A stretch of DNA of 64,000 bases, from NCBI GenBank assembly GCA_048262255.1, contig JBLXFH010000001.1:806001-870000 (forward strand), written 5' to 3'. Under the pieces are notes generated by a model, which made no database searches, was not told where the DNA came from, and worked only from the letters and a program-made list of their open reading frames with translations. Shown here one piece after another: positions 41,646-49,218 of the stretch. The stretch's first letter is position 1; each line of letters opens with the position of its first letter. Made by a program: the position numbers and the translations under genes. Origin of the DNA: JABMNT01 sp048262255 (GTDB lineage Bacteria > Pseudomonadota > Alphaproteobacteria > Rhodospirillales > Casp-alpha2).

Positions 41646-42770
41646 TTACGAAGTCAGAAACACCAGCAGATGACGGGTGACGGCTTCCGCCTGTTCCTGC
41701 TGGACCCAATGGCCCGCCCCTTCGATCAGATGGCAGCCCTTGAGATTCGAGCAGGCACGGGTTTGCATGTTCTCCAGATCGCCCGGTTTCTGATACAGGC
41801 CCCAATCAGATTTGCCGGCGATAAACAGAGACGGCTGATCAATGGTGCGACCGGAAAAGGCTTTCAAATCCAGTGTGTTCAGGCCGCTGGTCACGCAGCG
41901 GTACCATTGAAAGCCGCCCTGAAAACCGGTTTTCCCATAAGAATCGCTGTAGACCTGCAGCTCCTCCTCGGGCAGCCACGTGCAGGCGTCAATTTGTGCC
42001 GCCGACGGCATTTCCTCGGCAACAGTTTCGGCCATGCCCTTGTCGAGATCCATAATATAATAGGTGGGCATGCGGGCCAGTTCTCCGGCGCTCCAACCCG
42101 CCAGCGGTTCGGGTTGGTTGCCCGGCCAATCGGCGCTTTTGTGATGGTAATAAGCACGCATAAAGGTGTGCAGGCCCTGCGAGGCATGTTGCATATTGGC
42201 GTTGGCTTCAGGCGTTGAATAATACCACTGGTAATGTTTGCGCGGGTGGTCAAGAGCGGCCAGATCACTATGGATATCGCCAGCCGGCGCGGCCTGGTCG
42301 GAGCCGAACAGAACCGAGGCGGTTCCGGCAAAGGGCGCGCTCATCATGACCACGGACTTGAAGATATCCGGTCGGATCAGGGCACAACAGGCCGCGACCG
42401 GTGAGCCGAAGTCGTGTCCTATGACCGCATGCACCGTTTGGTGACCCATGGCTCGGACCAGCCCAATCACATCGGTGACCAGATTGAGAAAGCGAAAGGG
42501 GTAGAGATCGTCTTCGTAGGCGCCGGACCAGCCGGTTGTGGCGCCATAGCCGCGCTGATCGGGTGCGATTACGTGAAACCCGGCGTCCGCCAGGGGGGTC
42601 ATGATCTTGCGCCAGCTATAGGCCAGTTCGGGAAACCCATGCAGCAGCAGAATACAGGGGCGGTCCGGGTTTTCAAAACCGGATTCCAGAACATGCATGT
42701 TAAGGCCGTTGCCATTATCAACATGGCGCGAGCGGATGCCCGTTGGCAGGGGAAGCTCAGGTTCTGACAT
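41646..42770 (-). CDS. Alpha/beta hydrolase, epoxide-hydrolase-like
   Basis: A 374 aa hydrolase. The oxyanion-hole motif HGFPELAYSW is near residue 44, the next motif is GYGATTGWSGAYEDDLYPFR, and the nucleophile Asp is in GHDFGSPVAACCALI near residue 112. The C-terminal catalytic His is in LIEGAGHWVQQEQAEAV near 355. An Asp nucleophile and lid domain with Tyr residues suggest an epoxide hydrolase or haloalkane dehalogenase rather than an esterase. Substrate unknown. There is no signal peptide. The gene is divergent from the dehydrogenase gene at 42940. Confidence 0.88.
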   Translation of the reverse strand: MSEPELPLPTGIRSRHVDNGNGLNMHVLESGFENPDRPCILLLHGFPELAYSWRKIMTPLADAGFHVIAPDQRGYGATTGWSGAYEDDLYPFRFLNLVTDVIGLVRAMGHQTVHAVIGHDFGSPVAACCALIRPDIFKSVVMMSAPFAGTASVLFGSDQAAPAGDIHSDLAALDHPRKHYQWYYSTPEANANMQHASQGLHTFMRAYYHHKSADWPGNQPEPLAGWSAGELARMPTYYIMDLDKGMAETVAEEMPSAAQIDACTWLPEEELQVYSDSYGKTGFQGGFQWYRCVTSGLNTLDLKAFSGRTIDQPSLFIAGKSDWGLYQKPGDLENMQTRACSNLKGCHLIEGAGHWVQQEQAEAVTRHLLVFLTS

Positions 42771-42939
42771 GGGCGCTTATAGCCTTTCTGGACAAAAAAG
42801 TTATTATGGGGAGCGAAGCCGTTTATGAAAACCGTTATTGCCGTTTGCCTGAACGATTCAGTGGCTTTAAGCTGTCTGGACAAGCGCTGTCCGGGTTGCT
42901 ATGGCCTGATAAAGTGAGCGCAATTCGAAAGGTAAATGC

Positions 42940-43926
42940 ATGCCCAGTGCGAAACCCCGTGTGATCATAACCCGCAAACTTCCCGATGTTATTGAAACCC
43001 GGATGATGGAGCTGTTTGATGTTCAGCTCAATCTGGATGATACCCCTTTTTCCAAGGCACAGATGATTGAAGCGGTGAAAACGGCGGATGTTCTGGTGCC
43101 CACCGTTACCGACCATATTGATGCAGCTGTTCTGGCCCAGGCCGGTGAAAAATTACGCCTGATCGCCAATTATGGAGCTGGCGTTGACCATATTGATCTG
43201 GCCTCGGCCCGCCAGCGCGGCATTTCCGTGACCAACACGCCTGATGTGCTGACCGAAGACACGGCTGACATGACCATGGCCCTGATCCTTGCCGTTCCCC
43301 GGCGTTTGTCGGAAGGCGAGCGGCAACTGCGTTCCGGCCAATGGCCCGGCTGGTCGCCCACATGGATGCTCGGGCACCGTATTTATGGCAAAAGACTGGG
43401 CATTATCGGCATGGGCCGGATTGGTCAGGCGGTGGCCAAACGGGCCCGGGGTTTCGGTCTGTCGATTCATTACCACAACCGCCACCGGGTGCATGAGGCG
43501 GTCGAGAACGAGCTGGAAGCGACCTACTGGGAAAGCCTCGACCAGATGCTGTCGCGCGTCGATTTTATTTCTGTCAATTGTCCACACACGCCGGCCACCT
43601 ATCACCTGCTTTCGGCGCGGCGGCTGAAATTGCTTCAGCCCCATGCCGTTCTGGTCAATACGTCCCGCGGTGAAGTGATTGATGAAAACGCGCTGACCCG
43701 CATGTTGAAAGCCGGAGATCTGGCTGGGGCCGGGCTGGATGTGTTCGAGCACGAGCCGGCCGTCAATCCAAAGCTGCTGGCCATGGACAACGTGGTCTTG
43801 CTGCCGCATATGGGCTCCGCCACCTTTGAGGGCCGGATTGATATGGGCGAGAAAGTATTGGTCAATATCAAGACCTTCACCGATGGACACACGCCGCCGG
43901 ACCGGGTTTTGAGCGACAGCTTTTAG
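42940..43926 (+). CDS. D-2-hydroxyacid dehydrogenase (glyoxylate/hydroxypyruvate reductase type)
   Basis: A 328 aa NAD(P)-dependent dehydrogenase of the D-isomer-specific 2-hydroxyacid family. The nucleotide-binding site is GIIGMGRIGQAVAKRARGFG near 152-171, with an Arg-containing NRHRV after it. Active-site residues appear as Arg in VNTSRGEVIDE (near 239), Glu in FEHEP (near 268), and His in LLPHMGSAT (near 287). It likely reduces glyoxylate or hydroxypyruvate. It lies 25 nt before the nitroreductase gene on the same strand, but their link is unproven. Confidence 0.92.
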   Translation: MPSAKPRVIITRKLPDVIETRMMELFDVQLNLDDTPFSKAQMIEAVKTADVLVPTVTDHIDAAVLAQAGEKLRLIANYGAGVDHIDLASARQRGISVTNTPDVLTEDTADMTMALILAVPRRLSEGERQLRSGQWPGWSPTWMLGHRIYGKRLGIIGMGRIGQAVAKRARGFGLSIHYHNRHRVHEAVENELEATYWESLDQMLSRVDFISVNCPHTPATYHLLSARRLKLLQPHAVLVNTSRGEVIDENALTRMLKAGDLAGAGLDVFEHEPAVNPKLLAMDNVVLLPHMGSATFEGRIDMGEKVLVNIKTFTDGHTPPDRVLSDSF

Positions 43927-43951
43927 GGAAACAGGCGGCAAGGCGAGCACC

Positions 43952-44779
43952 ATGACCAACGATGAGCCCCTGACGGAAGGCCGCTACGGACTGAATCTGG
44001 GCCTTGAAGGCGATGTCCCCGTCGCCATTGAGGCGCTTCTGAAACGCCGGGTCATTCGCAAATATACGTCCGATCCCATATCCGACCAAACCCTGGCGCT
44101 TTTGTTGAGCGCGTCCCAGTCGGCACCGACCAAATCCAACCTGCAGCAATATTCCATTATTGTGATCCGCGATCCAGCGGTGCGTAATCAGGTGGCCGAT
44201 CTGGTGCCGTCTATGCCCTGGATGAAAACGGCTCCTGTGATTGCGGTCTTTCTGGGCGATGTCCGGCGCATAAGGCGTCTGGCCGAACTGCGCGGTCATG
44301 ATTATCAGAACAACAACGCCGATACTTTTATGAACGCCGCCGTCGATGCGGCGCTGGCCATGCAATGTTTTATCATTGCCGCCGACCATCTGGGGCTGGG
44401 GACCTGCCCGATCAGCTATGTGCGCAACCGCATTGACGATCTGGCCGATATTTTGGCCTTGCCTGATGGCGTTTTTCCCATCGCCGGTCTGTGCGTGGGG
44501 TATCCGGACGATCCGGGTTATGTCTCCATGCGCCTGCCGCAATCCGTCGTTGTTCATGAAGACCGTTATAACGATGAAGAGCTGGCGGCGGATATTGCCG
44601 ATTATGACGAACGCAACCACGCCCGCTTTCCGCTGTCGCCCGCCAAGCAGCGTCATACGGAAAAATACGGGGTGCTGGAAAAATGCACCTGGTCGGAGAA
44701 CGTGGCGCGCCAATTGTCTTTGCCGGAACGCGCGGGTTTTGCCGATTTTCTCAGACGCAAGGGCATCGATCTGAAATAG
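43952..44779 (+). CDS. Nitroreductase family protein
   Basis: A 275 aa FMN-dependent oxidoreductase. FMN/phosphate-binding features are RRVIRKYTSDPISDQTLALL (about 31-50) and SQSAPTKSNLQQYSIIVI (about 53-70). FIIAADHLGLGTCPISYVRN (about 141-160) lies near the family dimer/FMN region. Members reduce nitro groups, quinones or other substrates with NAD(P)H. It may also be an NfsA-type flavoprotein by length. It lies downstream of the dehydrogenase and converges on the DsrE2-like gene. The physiological substrate is unknown. Confidence 0.88.
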   Translation: MTNDEPLTEGRYGLNLGLEGDVPVAIEALLKRRVIRKYTSDPISDQTLALLLSASQSAPTKSNLQQYSIIVIRDPAVRNQVADLVPSMPWMKTAPVIAVFLGDVRRIRRLAELRGHDYQNNNADTFMNAAVDAALAMQCFIIAADHLGLGTCPISYVRNRIDDLADILALPDGVFPIAGLCVGYPDDPGYVSMRLPQSVVVHEDRYNDEELAADIADYDERNHARFPLSPAKQRHTEKYGVLEKCTWSENVARQLSLPERAGFADFLRRKGIDLK

Positions 44780-44784
44780 GGTGC

Positions 44785-45228
44785 TTATATAAAGAGAACC
44801 GCCCCGTCTTTTGAGGCATCGTGCAAAAAGGTAACGACACCGGAGACTTCGATCTCAATATCGGTTCTTAATTGTCGGCCATCGAACCCTTTGGCGCGCA
44901 GGCCCATTTCACAGACCATAAATTTAACGCCAAAAGCATGGCAGGCTTCGAGCAATTCTTCAAAAGTCCCGATCCCGCCTTTGCGATAATCCCGATCGCA
45001 TTGCTGGCCGGTTTTTGTGGAGTCCGACACGGGCATCTGACTCCAGCCAGGCAGCACATCGCCTTGCTCTCCCATCAGCGCCTGACAGGCCCCCATGGTA
45101 AAAAAAAGCGTCACCGGTTTGCCGATGGCGGCGGCGGCGGACGCCATCACCAGCGCGTAATGGACCTTGTCGTAATGATGGTCATAGACAACGATGGAGA
45201 GCTTGTCGGGGGCGGTTTCAGTGGGCAT
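44785..45228 (-). CDS. DsrE2-like (DsrE/DsrF/DrsH) sulfur-trafficking protein
   Basis: A 147 aa protein with the DsrE fold: LSIVVYDHHYDKVHYALVMA, then AAAAIGKPVTLFFTMGACQA and GVKFMVCEMGLRAKGF, with a C-terminal GVVTFLHDASKDGAV. Four Cys (48, 77, 96 and 106) are present; the last sits in the (V)CEM position that is conserved and persulfide-bearing in DsrE2 proteins. It probably takes part in sulfur transfer, possibly with the TusA-like protein encoded at 5741. ATG 45228 is used; a longer frame extends to 45261. It overlaps moeB by 11 nt and is last of the minus-strand cluster. Confidence 0.85.
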   Translation of the reverse strand: MPTETAPDKLSIVVYDHHYDKVHYALVMASAAAAIGKPVTLFFTMGACQALMGEQGDVLPGWSQMPVSDSTKTGQQCDRDYRKGGIGTFEELLEACHAFGVKFMVCEMGLRAKGFDGRQLRTDIEIEVSGVVTFLHDASKDGAVLFI

Positions 45229-46024
45229 GGACGGATAAATCCGTGATGGATGGGGTGTCACCGCACAAGGGGCATCCGGGATCAGGTTTCACCTTGATTT
45301 TGCGGAAGGTTGAGGCGAGGCCATCACAGATCAGCAATGAGCCGGACAGGCTGTCGCCAATCCCCATCAGTTCTTTCAAAATCTCGGTCGCCTGCAGGGA
45401 GCCGATCATGCCGCACATTGCGCCCAATACCCCGGCCTGGGCACAGGACGGCACCTGGCCTTCCGGCGGCGGCTCGCGGAAGATGCAGCGATAACAGGGA
45501 CCATGACCACCATCTGCATCTTTCAGGTGCGGTTTGAAGGTCGCGACCTGTCCGTCAAAGCGCAGGATAGCGCCGGAGACCAGGGTCTTTTCGGCAAAAT
45601 AACAGGCATCGTTGATCAGGAACCGGGTCTCGAAGTTATCGCTGCCATCGGCAACCAGATCATAAGGGCGGATCAGGGCAAGCGCGTTGCTTGCGTCCAG
45701 CCGGGTCTGGTGGGGAATGATTTTTACATCCGGATTGATGGCGCGCACGGCTTCCGCTGCACTTTCCACCTTCAGCCGGCCGACGTCGTTTGTCGCATGG
45801 ATGACCTGACGTTGCAGGTTTGACAAATCGACCACATCATCATCGACAACGCCGATGGTGCCGACCCCGGCCGCAGCCAGATAGAGCAACAAGGGTGAAC
45901 CGAGCCCGCCGGCCCCGATGACCAGAACTTTCGAATCAAGCAGTTTTTGCTGGCCGGTGCCGCCCACTTCACGCAAGAGGATGTGCCGGGCGTAGCGGTT
46001 GACCTGTTCGTCGGTAAAATCCAT
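45218..46024 (-). CDS. moeB: MoeB/ThiF-type adenylyltransferase
   Basis: A 268 aa E1-like enzyme. The ATP site VIGAGGLGSPLLLYLAAAGVG is near residues 35-55, next DDDVVDLSNLQRQVIHATND, and zinc-ligand Cys pairs are CYRC near 171-174 and CPLC near 251-254. It adenylates the C-terminal Gly-Gly of a sulfur carrier (MoaD, ThiS or similar). It has no rhodanese domain, unlike MoeZ, so sulfur must come from elsewhere. The start codon shares one base with the cysK stop, and the 3' end overlaps the DsrE2-like gene, so these are translationally coupled. Confidence 0.92.
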   Translation of the reverse strand: MDFTDEQVNRYARHILLREVGGTGQQKLLDSKVLVIGAGGLGSPLLLYLAAAGVGTIGVVDDDVVDLSNLQRQVIHATNDVGRLKVESAAEAVRAINPDVKIIPHQTRLDASNALALIRPYDLVADGSDNFETRFLINDACYFAEKTLVSGAILRFDGQVATFKPHLKDADGGHGPCYRCIFREPPPEGQVPSCAQAGVLGAMCGMIGSLQATEILKELMGIGDSLSGSLLICDGLASTFRKIKVKPDPGCPLCGDTPSITDLSVHAH

Positions 46025-46989
46025 CAGCCGAGTCCGTCAAACAGGGCTGTCGACAGGTAGCGTTCGGCAAAAGACGGCAGAATGGTGATGATATTCTTGC
46101 CTGCCATCTCGGGCCGTTCAGCCACTTCAAGAGCCGCCGCCAGAGCCGCGCCAGAAGATATACCGCAGGCGATGCCTTCCAGTCGCGCCACCTTGCGGGC
46201 CGTTGCGAAGGCCGTCTCGTTGCCGATTTTCAGGACCTCGTCGATCATCGCCGTGTTCAGGTTTTCCGGTACAAAACCGGCGCCGATGCCTTGAATTTTA
46301 TGGGGTCCCGGGGTGCCGCCGGACAGGATGGAGCTGTCTTCAGGCTCCACCGCCACGACGTGGAAGTTTGGATTGTATTTTTTCAGCACCTCGGCGCAGC
46401 CGGTCAAGGTGCCGCCGGTGCCAACACCGCTGATCAGCACGTCGGCCTGGCCTGCGCTGTCGCGCCAGATCTCCTCGGCTGTTGTGTTGCGGTGGATATC
46501 GGGATTGGCCGGGTTGTCGAATTGCTGCAGCATGATCGCACCGGGGATGCTGTCGATCAGTTCCGTGGCCTTTTCGATCGCGCCACGCATGCCAAGCGTT
46601 GCCGGTGTCAGCTCAATTTCAGCACCCAGCAGGACCAGCATCTTGCGCCGTTCGACGGACATGCTTTCCGGCATGGTCAGGATCAGGCGGTAGCCTTTCG
46701 CGGCACAGACAAAAGCCAGGGCAATCCCTGTATTGCCGGAGGTCGGCTCGACAAGCGTTGCCCCTTCACCAATGCGCCCGTCCTGTTCCGCCGCTTCGAT
46801 CATCGCCAGACCAATGCGGTCTTTCACCGAATTCAGAGGATTGTAAAACTCGCATTTGGCGATGATGTTGCCGGCAACTCCGGCGTCCTTGCCAAACCGC
46901 GCGAGACGGATCAGTGGCGTTGCGCCCACCGTATCAATGACGCTGTCGTATATGCGGCCGCGAAATTCCAGATGGGAGGAGGGGGGCAT
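46024..46989 (-). CDS. cysK: CysK, cysteine synthase A
   Basis: A 321 aa PLP-dependent O-acetylserine sulfhydrylase. The PLP-binding Lys56 is in NPLNSVKDRIG, the cofactor phosphate/substrate loop is SGNTGIALAF near 84-93, and GTGGTLTGCAEVLKKYNP is near 179-196 (glycine-rich phosphate loop). Catalyses O-acetylserine + sulfide to cysteine. The neighbours MoeB and DsrE2-like suggest a possible sulfur-carrier link, which is inference. An Rrf2-type regulator lies 9 nt upstream. The usual length is 310-325. Confidence 0.94.
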   Translation of the reverse strand: MPPSSHLEFRGRIYDSVIDTVGATPLIRLARFGKDAGVAGNIIAKCEFYNPLNSVKDRIGLAMIEAAEQDGRIGEGATLVEPTSGNTGIALAFVCAAKGYRLILTMPESMSVERRKMLVLLGAEIELTPATLGMRGAIEKATELIDSIPGAIMLQQFDNPANPDIHRNTTAEEIWRDSAGQADVLISGVGTGGTLTGCAEVLKKYNPNFHVVAVEPEDSSILSGGTPGPHKIQGIGAGFVPENLNTAMIDEVLKIGNETAFATARKVARLEGIACGISSGAALAAALEVAERPEMAGKNIITILPSFAERYLSTALFDGLG

Positions 46990-46998
46990 GGCAGTATC

Positions 46999-47454
46999 CT
47001 AAATAATAAAGTCGAGGTTCTCGCGGCCTTCGCTGACAATGCCCGCGCTATCGGCCCGCGAACACAAATCGTCGATGGTCGTCGCATCCAGGCGTTTCAG
47101 GGCTTCGTCCTGAAGTTCATTCCATAAGGGACGAACAACCTTTTGCCCCAGCTCGGAGCCGGCGGCATCGTCGGTTTCCTTCTCCGGCGTTTCCATGGTG
47201 CGAACCACGCGCACGATATCGGCAACGGAAATGCGGCGGCGTTCCTTGGCCAGACGGTATCCGCCTTTGGGGCCGCGTGTTCCGACCAGGATGTCATGGC
47301 GTACCAGTTGCTGAAGGGCCTGTTCCAGATAGCGCCGGGGGATGCCCTGGCGGCGGGTGATCTCGCGGCTCTGTACCGGTTCGGGCCCGGTGTGGTAGGC
47401 GATATCCAGCACCGCTTCGATGGCGAACAGAACTTTTTTTGACAGACGCAGCAT
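46999..47454 (-). CDS. Rrf2-family transcriptional regulator (CymR/IscR-like)
   Basis: A 151 aa Rrf2 protein. The winged HTH is in residues 1-85: SREITRRQGIPRRYLEQALQ, then LVGTRGPKGGYRLAKERRRI. The three-Cys cluster of IscR is absent; only Cys131 (DLCSRAD) remains, so it cannot bind a normal [2Fe-2S] cluster in the IscR manner. It is adjacent to cysK, which fits a CymR-like role in sulfur/cysteine control, where the regulator responds to cysteine synthase or O-acetylserine; this is inference. It is 9 nt before cysK, likely in one transcript with dut upstream. Confidence 0.88.
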   Translation of the reverse strand: MLRLSKKVLFAIEAVLDIAYHTGPEPVQSREITRRQGIPRRYLEQALQQLVRHDILVGTRGPKGGYRLAKERRRISVADIVRVVRTMETPEKETDDAAGSELGQKVVRPLWNELQDEALKRLDATTIDDLCSRADSAGIVSEGRENLDFII

Positions 47455-47463
47455 GATCGGTGA

Positions 47464-47919
47464 TTAACCTCCGGTTCCGGTTGAACCAAAGCCGCCAGCG
47501 CCGCGCCCGGTTTGATCCAGGTCCGCAACTTCGGTCCACTGCGCCTGCAGGGCGGGGGCAATGACCATCTGGGCGATGCGCATGCCACGCGAGATGGTGA
47601 ACGGCTCCGGACTATGGTTGATCAGGATGACGCCGACCTCGCCGCGGTAGTCGGCATCAATGGTGCCGGGGCTGTTCAGGCAGGTCAGGCCGTTTTTGAT
47701 GGCGAGACCGGAGCGCGGGCGAATTTGCGCTTCATAACCCGATGGCAAAGCGATTTTGATGCCGGTTGGCACAATTAGGCGCTCTCCGGGCTGGATGATG
47801 ATGTCTGCATCAACGGCGGCCAGTAAATCGGCTCCGGCGCTATCGGCGGTCGCATAAGCCGGCAGCGGCAGGTCCCCACCATGCGGCAGTTTGGTTATGG
47901 CGACGTTAACGGTACTCAT
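47464..47919 (-). CDS. dut: Dut, dUTP diphosphatase
   Basis: A 151 aa trimeric dUTPase. The five motifs are visible: YATADSAGADLLAA (1), PRSGLAIKNGLT (2), GTIDADYRGEVGVILINHS (3), SRGMRIAQMVIAP (4), and the glycine-rich GRGAGGFGSTGTGG (5) at the C-terminus. It cleaves dUTP to dUMP and PPi, keeping uracil out of DNA and supplying dTMP synthesis. It overlaps coaBC by 4 nt, a usual dut-coaBC arrangement. It lies 9 nt upstream of the Rrf2 gene. Confidence 0.95.
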   Translation of the reverse strand: MSTVNVAITKLPHGGDLPLPAYATADSAGADLLAAVDADIIIQPGERLIVPTGIKIALPSGYEAQIRPRSGLAIKNGLTCLNSPGTIDADYRGEVGVILINHSPEPFTISRGMRIAQMVIAPALQAQWTEVADLDQTGRGAGGFGSTGTGG

Positions 47920-49145
47920 GAAACCTCACTGAAATAGCTGGCGATTTGGGCGGCGAGCTTTTCGCCTACGGCCTGTTTGCTCATCTCCGGCCAGTCATCT
48001 ACGCCTGATTCGCTGATCAGATGCACCCGGTTGGAGTCTTTATTGAACGTTCCGACGGCGCTTGAGACATCATTGGCGACAATCCAGTCGCAGCCCTTGC
48101 GGGTCCGTTTGGTTTTTGCGTTGGCGATCACGTCTTCGGTTTCGGCGGCAAAACCGACAACCAGTCCGGGGCGCTTGTTCCCCGCCTGCGACAGGGTCGC
48201 CAGAATGTCCGGATTTTCCGTGAGTTTTAAATCGGGAGGTGCCGTGCCGGCGGTTTTCTTGATTTTGGAGCCTTGTTCGGTGCTGGCCCGCCAGTCGGAA
48301 ACAGCGGCGGCACAAACCGCGATATCGGCAGGCAGGACCGCTTCGCAGGCGGCCAGCATCTGGCGCGCCGATTCCACATGAACGACGTTTATGCCCAGTG
48401 GGTCCGGCAGTTGGGTCGGCCCGGATATCAATGTGGTTTCACATCCCAGCGCGCCGAGCGCGCGGGCGATGGCGTGGCCCTGCTTGCCTGAAGAGCGGTT
48501 GCCGATAAAGCGTACCGGGTCCAGGGCCTCGAAGGTTGGGCCGCTGGTGACCAGAGCGCGGCGTCCTTTCAGGAGAAGGTTTTCACTGAAAAAATCATTG
48601 AGCCCGGCGACAATCTCCAGAGGCTCGCTCATCCGACCCATGCCGTATTCACCGCAGGCCATGGCGCCTTCCTCAGGCCCGATCACGCGCACATTGCGGG
48701 CTTTCAGGGTCGCGATGTTTTCCTGGGTCGCCGGATGATCCCACATGCGGTGGTTCATGGCGGGCGCGATGATAACCGGTTTGTCGCTGGCGAGAAGCGC
48801 TGTGGTCGCTAGATCGTCGGCTTCGCCATGGGCCATTTTGGCGATGATATTGGCGGTTGCCGGTGCAATCAGAATGACGTCGGATTCCCGTGACAGCCGG
48901 ATATGACCCATTTCGTTTTCATCGGTCAGGGAAAACAGGTTCTGATACACTTTTTCTTCGCTGACCGATTGCAGAGCGAGGGGGGTGACGAACTCGGCGC
49001 CGCCCTGAGTCAGCAGGCAACGTACGTGACAGCCGCGCTCACGCAGACGTCGAACCAGGTCGGGCGTCTTGTAGGCGGCAATGCCACCGGCGACAATTAA
49101 CAGGACTCTTTTGCCATCCAACACAGGGGTTCGTTCCCATTTCAC
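47916..49145 (-). CDS. coaBC: CoaBC, bifunctional phosphopantothenoylcysteine synthetase/decarboxylase
   Basis: A 409 aa bifunctional coenzyme A biosynthesis enzyme. The N-terminal CoaC flavoprotein domain contains VAGGIAAYKTPDLVRRLRE and the conserved PAMNHRMWDHPATQEN near 128-143. An active-site ACGEYGMGRM follows near 163-172. The C-terminal CoaB domain (about 190-405) starts TSGPTFEALDPVRFIGNRSS, with AVSDWRASTEQGSKIKK near 290-306. It joins cysteine to phosphopantothenate, which ties it to the local cysteine genes. Overlaps dut at its 3' end. Confidence 0.95.
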   Translation of the reverse strand: MKWERTPVLDGKRVLLIVAGGIAAYKTPDLVRRLRERGCHVRCLLTQGGAEFVTPLALQSVSEEKVYQNLFSLTDENEMGHIRLSRESDVILIAPATANIIAKMAHGEADDLATTALLASDKPVIIAPAMNHRMWDHPATQENIATLKARNVRVIGPEEGAMACGEYGMGRMSEPLEIVAGLNDFFSENLLLKGRRALVTSGPTFEALDPVRFIGNRSSGKQGHAIARALGALGCETTLISGPTQLPDPLGINVVHVESARQMLAACEAVLPADIAVCAAAVSDWRASTEQGSKIKKTAGTAPPDLKLTENPDILATLSQAGNKRPGLVVGFAAETEDVIANAKTKRTRKGCDWIVANDVSSAVGTFNKDSNRVHLISESGVDDWPEMSKQAVGEKLAAQIASYFSEVS

Positions 49146-49218
49146 GTAAAAAAAGTGTTGTTAACCTAGTAAGCTCACGGTCTCTGCACAAGTTCTTTAT
49201 TTCTAAAGGGTTAGAGCG

